Source of the DNA: an uncultured Roseburia sp. | GTDB lineage: Bacteria; Bacillota; Clostridia; Lachnospirales; Lachnospiraceae | Length of the DNA stretch: 6,355 nt | Reading direction: 5' to 3' | Assembly: GCA_945928585.1 (NCBI GenBank) | Contig: CAMENQ010000143.1 | Span: 1 to 6,355, forward strand | In this document: piece by piece, positions 1 to 6,301 of the stretch | Layout: each line of letters begins with the position of its first letter | How positions within the stretch are numbered: the stretch's first letter is position 1 | Program-made: the position numbers and the translations under genes | Notes under the pieces: generated by a model | What the model was told of the DNA's origin: nothing | Seen by the model: only the letters and a program-made list of their open reading frames with translations | Databases searched by the model: none

Positions 1-7
1 TTAATAA

Positions 8-40
8 TTTATAATCAATTTATAATTAATTTATAATTAA
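8..40. repeat. Three 11-bp tandem repeats, AT-only apart from one base, upstream of the GH51 gene
   Basis: Three head-to-tail copies of TTTATAATYAA lie at 8-18, 19-29 and 30-40; only the ninth base varies (C in copy 1, T in copies 2 and 3). The period is close to one DNA helical turn, so the A/T runs fall on one face. That could give intrinsic bending or an UP-element-like effect on the promoter at about 71-76. It may also be a simple AT-rich repeat with no role. Confidence 0.7.
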
Positions 41-70
41 TTATGCATAGATTTTAGGCGTTTTTTAAAG

Positions 71-90
71 TATAATAGTGCATGTTGCAC
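71..90 (+). promoter_or_regulatory. Candidate -10 box with an overlapping dyad operator for the GH51 gene
   Basis: A perfect TATAAT lies at 71-76. No good -35 box is seen 16-18 bp upstream (about 47-54 reads ATAGATTT), so the promoter may need an activator or the AT repeats upstream. A perfect inverted repeat, GTGCA-TGT-TGCAC, lies at 78-90, where transcription would start (about 83). A repressor bound there would block initiation. The cognate regulator cannot be named from sequence: it does not match the AraR or CcpA consensus as I know them. The leader to the start codon would be about 68 nt. Confidence 0.45.
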
Positions 91-150
91 AATAATAAAG
101 TGTAGCATAAAAAGTTTAAAATATCAATGTATTAGGAGGAAGGTTATTTT

Positions 151-2982
151 ATGAGAAAGAAGAAAAACGCGATTTTAGCTATGACATTGTGTGTGGCTAT
201 GGTGGCGGCTTCGGGATGTGGTGGTTCTAAATCAGACGATGAAACAACCACGCAGGAAACCACTACAAAGGCAGAATCTAACAATGTTATTCCTGAACCG
301 GACAGTGATGATGAGACACAGGAAAAAGCAGAGGAATATGGCAATGCAGGGCAAATATCAGCTTATGATGCTGAAAAGACAAATTATACACTTAGTATAG
401 ATGCATCAAATCAGGTTCATGATATAAGCGAACTGCTTTATGGTATTTTTATTGAGGACATTAACTTTGCGGCAGATGGCGGACTGTATGCTGAGATGGT
501 AAAAAACCGTTCATTTGAATTTACACAGCTTGCTGCAAACAATGAGAAGCATGGCTGGAAGGATGTTGGTACGGTAAGTGCCACTGTAGTTAAAGATGAC
601 ACAGCCGGTTGCCTTAATGAAAATAATACAAATTATATTGTTATAGAAAATACTTCGCCAGAGCAGGCAGGTATTGCAAACACAGGTTTTCTTGACGGAA
701 TGTCAGTTGCACAGGGGGCAAATTACAAGTTTTCCGTATATCTGAAAGGTATGGATGGATTTACGGGACCTGTTCAGGTAGATATAATGAACGGTGTTAA
801 TTCAGTTGCTTCCGGTAAGATAGAAAATATTACAGGCGAATGGAAGAAATATGAACTGACACTTACATCGTCAGCATCAGCTAATGCAAATGTTACATTA
901 CAGCTGACTATAGGTACAGGTAAGGTTGCGGCAGATATGGTTTCACTGTTCCCTGAGGATACATATAAGGGCAGGGAAAATGGTCTTAGAAAAGACCTTG
1001 CTGAAAAGCTTGAGGAGCTTCATCCTGCATTTTTAAGATTTCCGGGAGGCTGTGTTATAGAGGGAAACAATGACTCGAACGCATACGACTGGAAGGATTC
1101 CATAGGAACGGGATCTGACGGACAGCCGCTTTTGTTTAATGGTACATATGGTGATGTGGCAGCCAGAAGTCAGGGTATAAACATATGGTCAGACCTTAAT
1201 GCAAGTAATGATCCATACCCTTCGTATATGACATACGGACTTGGGTTCTTTGAGTATTTTCAGCTTGCAGAGGATATAGGAGCCATAGGTGTGCCTGTTG
1301 TAAACTGTGGTCTTCATTGCCAGGTTAGAGGCGGAAAGGCTGTAAATGTTCAAAGTGAAGAGTTTCAACAGTATATACAGGATGCCCTTGATTTGGTAGA
1401 ATTCTGCAGAGGTGATGAAAATACTACATGGGGCAAGGTAAGAGCAGCACTTGGACATCCTGAACCATTTGAACTTAAATATATTGGTATAGGAAATGAA
1501 AACTGGGGTTCAGATTATTATATCAGATATGGATTATTCGTGGAGGCATTTGAAAAGGCAAAGGAAGAAAATCCTAAGCTTTATGAATGCATAGAAATAA
1601 TGTATTCTGCTGGTGTCGATGATGGTGATAGTGGTCCGGATTATATAAAAGCATATGAGAATGCATCTAAATGGCTTGCGGAAAATCCTGATAAAACCAT
1701 TGATGACTATGCAGGAGCCATAGACCATCATTATTATAACACACCGGAATGGTTCTTAAATAATACGGATTATTATGATGAAGATAATTACAGCAGAGAT
1801 ATAGAAAATATGACCACTTCTAAGTTTGGTGGCGGAATAAATGTATTTGTGGGTGAGTATGCGGCAAAATCCAACAAACTGGAGGCTGCGCTTGCAGAAG
1901 CAGCATATATGACAGGTATTGAAAGAAACGGAGATATAATTAAAATGGCAGCCTATGCGCCATTATTTGGAAATCTCACTGCAACACACTGGGCACCTGA
2001 CCTTATCTGGTTTAATAACCATACAGTAACATGCTCGACAAACTATTATGTTCAGAAGATTTTCTCAACAAATGCAGGAACAAAGCTTTTGGGCTCAGAG
2101 CTTAAGGGAGCGGAAGCAAAGGCAGAGACCTTTAAGGGTAAGGTTGGTCTTGGAACATGGAATACTGCAGCAAAGTTCGACAACGTAAAGGTAGTTAACA
2201 ATGATACAGGAGAAGTACTTGGTTCAGATGATTTCTCATCTTCAGATTCAATGAAAAACTGGACTAAGGTATCAGACGGTAACTGGAGTGTAAAGGATGG
2301 CATGCTTGTACAGTCAAGTGCATCTACAGACACAAATAAATTTGCAAATACAGGTTCAACAGTATACTATGGAAATAAAGGATGGACAAATTATACATTT
2401 ACGGTAGACGCTGAAAAGACTTCAGGTGACGAAGGCTTCCTTATAGCATTTTCCGTAGGAGACAAGGACAATAACTTCTTCTGGAATATAGGAGGCTGGG
2501 GCAATACAGTATCATGTCTGCAGCAGGTATCAGGCGGCTCAAAGTCAGACCAGATATCAGGAACCGTTAAAAACTGTATGCTTTTGGAAGGAAAGACATA
2601 TAAGATTAAGGTAGTTGTTAATGAAAGCAATGTAAAATGCTATTTAAATGATGAACTATTTGTAGACTATGATATGTCTGAAACATCAAAAGCAGACAGC
2701 TATCATGTTGTCAGTACAGATGAAACAGGTGATATTATTGTTAAGCTTGTAAATGTGACAGGAAATACAAAGACATTTGCTATTGATATAACAGGTGCAG
2801 AAACCATAGGTGATGTGGCAGACGTTGAGGTTGTTTCGGGTGAAAGTCTTTCAGATGATAATATTCTGGGACAGCAGGAGGCAGTTACACTGGAGAGCAG
2901 TGAAATAACAGGGGTTACGGATAAATTTAATTATACTGTGCCTAAGTATTCGGTAACTGTTTTGAGGATTAAAACGAAATAA
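151..2982 (+). CDS. Cell-surface lipoprotein alpha-L-arabinofuranosidase, GH51, with inserted carbohydrate-binding-like domains
   Basis: A 943-aa retaining glycosidase predicted to release terminal alpha-L-arabinofuranosyl units from arabinan, arabinoxylan or their oligosaccharides at the outer cell surface. A lysine-rich N-terminus (RKKKN), a hydrophobic stretch and the lipobox A20-S-G-C23 indicate a signal peptidase II lipoprotein, followed by a Ser/Thr/Asp/Glu-rich linker to about residue 75. The GH51 (beta/alpha)8 barrel begins at about 80 (LYGIFIEDIN), is interrupted by a CBM4/9-like beta domain at about 125-265, and resumes with FLRFPGG (295-300). The acid/base is Glu450 in GIGNENWG and the nucleophile is Glu569 in VFVGEY. 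A laminin-G/CBM66-like sandwich at about 658-850 (DDFSSSDSMKNW, GFLIAFSVGD, CYLNDELFVDY) is inserted in the C-terminal GH51 beta-sandwich, which resumes at YHVVSTDETGDIIVK. Typical cytoplasmic GH51 enzymes are about 500 aa, so the excess is these inserts plus the anchor. AGGAGG at 134-139 supports the start. Family assignment is firm; exact substrate is inferred. Confidence 0.95.
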   Translation: MRKKKNAILAMTLCVAMVAASGCGGSKSDDETTTQETTTKAESNNVIPEPDSDDETQEKAEEYGNAGQISAYDAEKTNYTLSIDASNQVHDISELLYGIFIEDINFAADGGLYAEMVKNRSFEFTQLAANNEKHGWKDVGTVSATVVKDDTAGCLNENNTNYIVIENTSPEQAGIANTGFLDGMSVAQGANYKFSVYLKGMDGFTGPVQVDIMNGVNSVASGKIENITGEWKKYELTLTSSASANANVTLQLTIGTGKVAADMVSLFPEDTYKGRENGLRKDLAEKLEELHPAFLRFPGGCVIEGNNDSNAYDWKDSIGTGSDGQPLLFNGTYGDVAARSQGINIWSDLNASNDPYPSYMTYGLGFFEYFQLAEDIGAIGVPVVNCGLHCQVRGGKAVNVQSEEFQQYIQDALDLVEFCRGDENTTWGKVRAALGHPEPFELKYIGIGNENWGSDYYIRYGLFVEAFEKAKEENPKLYECIEIMYSAGVDDGDSGPDYIKAYENASKWLAENPDKTIDDYAGAIDHHYYNTPEWFLNNTDYYDEDNYSRDIENMTTSKFGGGINVFVGEYAAKSNKLEAALAEAAYMTGIERNGDIIKMAAYAPLFGNLTATHWAPDLIWFNNHTVTCSTNYYVQKIFSTNAGTKLLGSELKGAEAKAETFKGKVGLGTWNTAAKFDNVKVVNNDTGEVLGSDDFSSSDSMKNWTKVSDGNWSVKDGMLVQSSASTDTNKFANTGSTVYYGNKGWTNYTFTVDAEKTSGDEGFLIAFSVGDKDNNFFWNIGGWGNTVSCLQQVSGGSKSDQISGTVKNCMLLEGKTYKIKVVVNESNVKCYLNDELFVDYDMSETSKADSYHVVSTDETGDIIVKLVNVTGNTKTFAIDITGAETIGDVADVEVVSGESLSDDNILGQQEAVTLESSEITGVTDKFNYTVPKYSVTVLRIKTK

Positions 2983-3338
2983 AAAAGTGTTGTGGCGGCA
3001 GGGACTTTGCACTATTATTAGTATGGTCGGAGCATACGGAAGTACGGTCGATTCCGCCATGTGTGTGCATATTAAAATCCTAAGCTTCGGAGACAGTAAG
3101 AAAATTCAAACGCATAAATTGATGCCAGCCAAGCGGCGGTCAAAACTCGGAATGGGTTAAAAAGCAAACCCATTCCTCAGACAGTTGACCTCTGCTAGGC
3201 TGGCATCAATTTATACGTTTGAATTTTCTAACAGTCTCCTCAATGCTTAGGATTTTAATATGCAAACACGTGGCGGAACCGACCGTACTTCCGCATGCTC
3301 CGACCATACTAATAATAGTGCAAAGTCCCTGCCTTTTT
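2976..3338. terminator. Possible bidirectional transcription terminator at the base of hairpin H1
   Basis: H1 lies between the convergent GH51 and regulator genes. Its GC-rich base (GGCAGGG/CCCTGCC) is followed on the plus strand by TTTTT (3334-3338). On the minus strand a run of six T (complement of 2981-2986) follows the stem after a 10-nt gap. The plus-strand arrangement fits an intrinsic terminator for the GH51 gene; the minus one is weaker because of the gap. The stem is far longer than a normal terminator, so termination may be only a side effect. Confidence 0.5.
2997..3333. repeat. Hairpin H1: 337-bp near-complete palindrome between convergent genes
   Basis: The outer 89 bp (2997-3085 against 3245-3333) pair with only four differences, at 3036, 3051, 3060 and 3065. 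After a small asymmetric bulge (3086-3088 against 3240-3244) pairing continues from 3089-3143 to 3185-3239 with six differences. After another internal loop a perfect 10-bp stem, GGAATGGGTT/AACCCATTCC (3149-3158/3167-3176), closes on an 8-nt A-rich loop. There is no convincing ORF inside. Plausible identities are a MITE or other foldback element, an intergenic repeat family, or a long structured 3'-end RNA. The near-perfect arms suggest recent origin, ongoing correction or selection. No clear target-site duplication was identified. Confidence 0.9.
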
Positions 3339-3359
3339 ATAATAGGAAATACCTGCAAA

Positions 3360-4805
3360 TCAAATTACACATTTACACAATAATTCAATTCCATGGGATA
3401 TCTTCTCCGGTGGGATACCGGAATAGTTTATGACAAGTGTGTGTTCTATATCATTTCCCATATTATGGTCTGTACTGTTTTCGGCAGGGGTGGAGGTGTG
3501 GTAAAATTCTGACAGGAAGCCTATTCTTATACCGAGAGCTTTGGCACGGTTTAGCATTTCGGCTTCGGAGAGGCGGGTGTCTACTGTCATTAGGAAGTGT
3601 AGTCCGGCATCCTGTTCTTTTATGGTACAAATGTTATTTAAAGGGCTTGATTTTATTGTGTCAAGGATAAGGTTTCGCTGGTTTTTGTAAAAGCTTCTCA
3701 TTCTGTTGATATGCTTTTCAAAATGACCTTCTGACATAAATTTATATAGTGTAAGCTGCTCGAAGGTTGATACTGTACATGAATAAAAACCAAGGCAGGT
3801 GTAAAATTTATTAATCAGACTTTTTGGAAGAACCATATAGCTTATACGGATGGTGGAGGCAAGGCTTTTTGTGAATGTGTTCATATATATAACCTTGTCG
3901 TAATCATCTATGCTTTGCAGCGTAGGTATAGGTTTTCCTACCATGCGGAATTCGCAGTCGTAATCATCTTCTATAATATATCTCTCATCTTTTTCATAAG
4001 CCCATTCTAAAAGCTCGTGACGTCTTGTTATAGGAGTGACAAGACCGGTTGGATAATGATGGGATGGAGAAATGTGCAGTATATTACTGTCACTTTTTCT
4101 TAATGATTGTATTGATACACCGTTATTGTCAAGGGGGATATAGCGGCATTCCACGTTGTTACTGGAATAAACCTGTGAAATCTTTCTGTAGCCGGGATTT
4201 TCCATGGCAAATATTTTGTCTCTGCCGAGAAGCTGTATTATAAGCCCATACAGGTATTCTGTTCCTGCACCTATGATAATCTGTTCCGGAGATACATTCA
4301 TACCGCGGAACTGATACAGATGCTCCGCAATAGACTGTCTTAAGAGCATAATGCCACCTGCAGGAGGATTTGTGAGAAGAAGGTCGCTTTGCTCGGACAT
4401 AACCGCTCTTAAAAGCTTCGACCAGACTGTAAAAGGAAAATTGCTGTTCATATTTTTTCCGCTGATAAAATCCGCATAAATGGGTGAACTGTTTTCTGAT
4501 GTAATTTCGGAAAAAACATCTGAAGCTGACGGCTGTGATTTTCTTCCGGAACTTCCTGCCGGCAGAATTTCCGCTACAAAATATCCGCTCTTAGGCTTAG
4601 AAAAAATGTAGCCCTCTGCCATAAGCTGGCTGTAAGCATTTTCAACGGTGATAGTGCTTACATTAAGATTTTTGGCAAAGGTTCTTTTGGAAGGAAGTTT
4701 TGAACCGGCACTTAAAACTCCGTTTACAATATCGTTTTTTATGTATTTGTACAGATGCTCGTAAAGACTGCAGCCATCTGTGTTTTCAAGTGGATATGTC
4801 AGCAT
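3360..4805 (-). CDS. MocR/PdxR-type transcriptional regulator (GntR HTH fused to a PLP aminotransferase-like domain)
   Basis: A 481-aa protein, a usual MocR length. Residues about 12-78 form a GntR winged helix (LPSKRTFAKNLNVSTITVENAY, then GYIFSKPKSGYFV at the wing); a linker runs to about 110. Residues about 112-481 are a fold-type I aminotransferase domain with the MocR landmarks SPSHHYPTG (246-254), EDDYDCEF (279-286, with the Asp expected to contact the PLP ring nitrogen) and FTKSL, where Lys313 should form the Schiff base. Arg320 follows, in the position of the usual LRLGY. With these residues present, the domain should bind PLP and sense an amine or amino acid, or PLP itself; catalysis is not implied. 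The ATG at 4803-4805 is preceded by AGGAGG (4810-4815) at a tight 4-nt spacing. The gene is convergent with the GH51 gene and divergent from the GH43 gene, with overlapping promoters, so autoregulation and control of GH43 are likely. The effector is unknown; PdxR, GabR and TauR are family members, but nothing here picks one. Confidence 0.93.
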   Translation of the reverse strand: MLTYPLENTDGCSLYEHLYKYIKNDIVNGVLSAGSKLPSKRTFAKNLNVSTITVENAYSQLMAEGYIFSKPKSGYFVAEILPAGSSGRKSQPSASDVFSEITSENSSPIYADFISGKNMNSNFPFTVWSKLLRAVMSEQSDLLLTNPPAGGIMLLRQSIAEHLYQFRGMNVSPEQIIIGAGTEYLYGLIIQLLGRDKIFAMENPGYRKISQVYSSNNVECRYIPLDNNGVSIQSLRKSDSNILHISPSHHYPTGLVTPITRRHELLEWAYEKDERYIIEDDYDCEFRMVGKPIPTLQSIDDYDKVIYMNTFTKSLASTIRISYMVLPKSLINKFYTCLGFYSCTVSTFEQLTLYKFMSEGHFEKHINRMRSFYKNQRNLILDTIKSSPLNNICTIKEQDAGLHFLMTVDTRLSEAEMLNRAKALGIRIGFLSEFYHTSTPAENSTDHNMGNDIEHTLVINYSGIPPEKISHGIELLCKCVI

Positions 4806-4848
4806 ATGTCCTCCTTTTGTTAAATGCCTTCCCTTAAGTATAAAACCA

Positions 4849-4877
4849 ATTTTAAAGGGTAGCAGTTGTTTTGTAAA
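4849..4877 (-). promoter_or_regulatory. Promoter of the MocR-type regulator gene
   Basis: Read on the minus strand, the -35 is TTTACA (4877-4872) and the -10 is TAAAAT (4854-4849), with a 17-bp spacer; each box differs from the sigma-A consensus by one base. Transcription would begin near 4842, giving a leader of about 37 nt before the ATG at 4805. The -35 box overlaps that of the plus-strand promoter almost base for base. Confidence 0.65.
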
Positions 4878-4889
4878 GAAAAAGTTGTT
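4864..4889. promoter_or_regulatory. Direct repeat AGTTGTT, candidate MocR operator
   Basis: AGTTGTT occurs at 4864-4870 and again at 4883-4889, 19 bp apart (just under two helical turns), flanking the shared -35 region of the divergent promoters. Both copies are followed within a few bases by a T-rich then A-G end (TTTTGTAAAG and TTGCTTTAG). Known MocR regulators such as PdxR and GabR often bind direct repeats in such divergent regions. The assignment rests on position and repeat form only. Confidence 0.4.
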
Positions 4890-4899
4890 GCTTTAGAAT
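4871..4899 (+). promoter_or_regulatory. Candidate promoter of the GH43 gene
   Basis: TTGTAA (4871-4876) and TAGAAT (4894-4899) are separated by 17 bp: four of six and five of six matches to the sigma-A consensus. The start point would be near 4906, so a leader of about 260 nt containing all of hairpin H2 would precede the GH43 start codon. A weaker alternative is an extended -10-like TGTTATACT (4967-4975) inside H2, which lacks a -35. Confidence 0.5.
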
Positions 4900-4939
4900 A
4901 GGATATGGATTAAACTTAAAGAAATAAAAAACTGTGGTG

Positions 4940-5142
4940 CAGAGCAGTCTGGCGGTGGCAAAAGTTTGTTATACTCTGCAAATGAGGTAACGCTCCGACA
5001 AACTAACTTCTAACGCAGACTAAGACGCTCAGAAACGTCTTCGCGCCTAAGTCTGCGTAAGAAGTGGATTTTGTCTCCGCTAAAAGTACCTCTGAATTGT
5101 TTGCAGAGTATAACAAACTTTTGCCACCGCCAGACTGCTCTG
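4940..5142. repeat. Hairpin H2: 203-bp inverted-repeat element in the GH43 leader
   Basis: Perfect 43-bp inverted arms lie at 4940-4982 and 5100-5142. Further in, GAGGTA (4984-4989) pairs with TACCTC (5087-5092), and a 15-bp central stem with one mismatch (5007-5021/5050-5064) is capped by an AAGACG/CGTCTT hairpin (5022-5027/5036-5041). The layout is therefore nested stems separated by internal loops. On the minus strand six T follow the base within a few nucleotides; on the plus strand no T tract follows. It contains no supported gene. It could be a MITE-like insertion, a structured 5' untranslated RNA, or an RNase III target. Confidence 0.9.
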
Positions 5143-5153
5143 TTATAAAGAAT

Positions 5154-5158
5154 GGAGG
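5154..5158 (+). promoter_or_regulatory. Ribosome binding site that fixes the GH43 start
   Basis: GGAGG stands 7 nt before the ATG at 5166. An in-frame ATG at 5064 would add 34 residues, but it lies in the H2 right half, has no Shine-Dalgarno sequence, and encodes residues unlike any GH43 N-terminus. The first GH43 beta-blade residues follow directly after Met at 5166. Confidence 0.9.
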
Positions 5159-5165
5159 AATAATT

Positions 5166-6053
5166 ATGAACCCGATTTTAAAAGGCTTATATGCTGACCC
5201 TGACATTATAAAGGATGGTGATACATATTATATATATCCTACAACAGACGGATTTGACGGCTGGGGCGGATATCAGTTTTATGTATTTGCTTCAAAGGAT
5301 TTAACTAATTGGGAAAACAAAGGAAAAATAATAGATTTCCATGAAGGGGATGTGGCATGGGCAAAGGAGTGTGCATGGGCTCCGTGTACTCTTGCAAAAA
5401 ACGGAAAATATTACTTTTTCTTCTGTGGCAAGGGAGAAGATGGAGAATCAGCCATAGGAGTAGCGGAAGCAGACAGCCCGGCAGGACCTTTTAAGGCACA
5501 AGAAAAGCCTCTTATTACCATAGATATGGTAAGAGCAAGGGGAATAGAAAATTTCTGGCAGGCTATAGACCCGTCAGTTTACACAGAGGGAGATAAATCA
5601 TATCTGTTATTTGGAAATGGTTCTCCTGTTATAGTGGAACTGAATGATGACTGCGTTTCCATAAAGGAAGATACTATGAGAAAGATAGAGGGTGCATACG
5701 ATTTTAGAGAAGCCATATCAGTATTAAAAAAAGATGACCTTTATCATTTTACATGGTCATGTGATGATACAGGTTCGGAAAATTATCATATAAACTATGG
5801 TGTGTCAAAATCTCTTTTTGGACCTATTGAATATAAGTATCCTATACTGGAGAAAAATCCACAGTTAAATATACTTGGCACAGGTCATCATTCCATACTT
5901 CAAGACGGAGATGATTATTACATAGCATATCACCGTTTTGGTACACCTCTTGAAAAATATCCGGAGGGTAAGGGTTTTCACAGGGAGACATGTATTGACA
6001 GGCTCACATTTGGAAAAGACGGATATATGGAAAAGGTGACGGTTACTAACTGA
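5166..6053 (+). CDS. Cytoplasmic glycoside hydrolase family 43 (arabinofuranosidase/xylosidase-like)
   Basis: A 295-aa single-domain five-bladed beta-propeller glycosidase, expected to act by inversion on arabino- or xylo-oligosaccharides. The opening NPILKGLYADPDI carries the likely general base Asp11. WAKECAWAPC (65-74) resembles the GH43 WAP motif. Asp135 in AIDPSVY is the likely pKa-modulating Asp. The best-aligned general acid is Glu182 in REAISVLKK...LYHFTWS, where A-I replaces the usual G-P after the Glu; Glu175 (IEGA) is the alternative. GTGHHS (238-243) matches the conserved His region near the metal site. There is no signal peptide, membrane segment or CBM, so it should work inside the cell on imported oligosaccharides, complementing the surface GH51 enzyme. 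The gene is divergent from the MocR gene and followed by its own terminator, so it is probably monocistronic. Family is firm; subfamily and substrate are not settled. Confidence 0.92.
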   Translation: MNPILKGLYADPDIIKDGDTYYIYPTTDGFDGWGGYQFYVFASKDLTNWENKGKIIDFHEGDVAWAKECAWAPCTLAKNGKYYFFFCGKGEDGESAIGVAEADSPAGPFKAQEKPLITIDMVRARGIENFWQAIDPSVYTEGDKSYLLFGNGSPVIVELNDDCVSIKEDTMRKIEGAYDFREAISVLKKDDLYHFTWSCDDTGSENYHINYGVSKSLFGPIEYKYPILEKNPQLNILGTGHHSILQDGDDYYIAYHRFGTPLEKYPEGKGFHRETCIDRLTFGKDGYMEKVTVTN

Positions 6054-6116
6054 CAGAAAACAGCTAAGAAGATAAAACTTAAGGATAAAATATCGATTTA
6101 AATTCATTTATATAGA

Positions 6117-6171
6117 AGAGAATGGTTAAAAATAATCAATTACAATGATTAAAATTAATCATTCTCTTTTT
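6117..6171 (+). terminator. Intrinsic terminator after the GH43 gene
   Basis: A 22-bp AT-rich stem (6117-6138 against 6146-6167) begins with AGAGAATG/CATTCTCT, contains one G-T pair and a three-base A-A internal loop, closes on a 7-nt loop, and runs into TTTTT (6167-6171). It lies 63 bp after the GH43 stop and ends that transcript before the next gene. Confidence 0.8.
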
Positions 6172-6182
6172 GCGTTTTAAAG

Positions 6183-6268
6183 TATATACTACAGTATATA
6201 AAAAATAAATCAAATATATTGATGTGATTTATTTGCTGACTATTCTGGCTGAGTGGGAAGACAGTCAG
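6183..6268. promoter_or_regulatory. Cluster of three inverted repeats upstream of the 3'-edge gene
   Basis: Three dyads stand in a row: TATATAC-TACA-GTATATA (6183-6200), AAATAAATCA with TGATTTATTT (6203-6212/6225-6234, perfect 10 bp), and CTGACT with AGTCAG (6236-6241/6263-6268). No clear sigma-A promoter is visible. TATAAT at 6276-6281 is too near the ribosome binding site to be the -10 of a normal leader. The dyads are candidate operators or RNA stems; some may be chance in such AT-rich DNA. Confidence 0.4.
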
Positions 6269-6301
6269 AAAAAAGTATAATTTGAAAGGAAGTAAAAAAT
6301 T

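Noticed and set aside
2052..2630. Two minus-strand ORFs of 93 and 79 aa inside the GH51 gene
   Set aside because: They are antisense to a clearly coding region with continuous domain similarity and look like composition shadows.
2851..3060. 69-aa minus-strand ORF overlapping the GH51 3' end and H1
   Set aside because: It spans a real gene end and part of a palindrome, with no ribosome binding site or protein features.
2997..3333. CRISPR array, retron or integron attC reading of H1
   Set aside because: No regularly spaced direct repeats, no Cas gene, reverse transcriptase or integrase in the window; it is one long inverted repeat.
5064..5165. N-terminal extension of the GH43 protein from an upstream in-frame ATG
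   Set aside because: It lies within the H2 hairpin, has no ribosome binding site, and encodes 34 residues unlike GH43; the ATG at 5166 has GGAGG at ideal spacing.
5003..5206. 67-aa minus-strand ORF across H2
   Set aside because: It runs through the inverted repeat into the GH43 start region antisense; no plausible ribosome binding site or recognisable domain.
6276..6281. TATAAT as the -10 box of the 3'-edge gene
   Set aside because: The start site would fall on or just after the ribosome binding site at 6285-6292, and no -35 stands 16-18 bp upstream.
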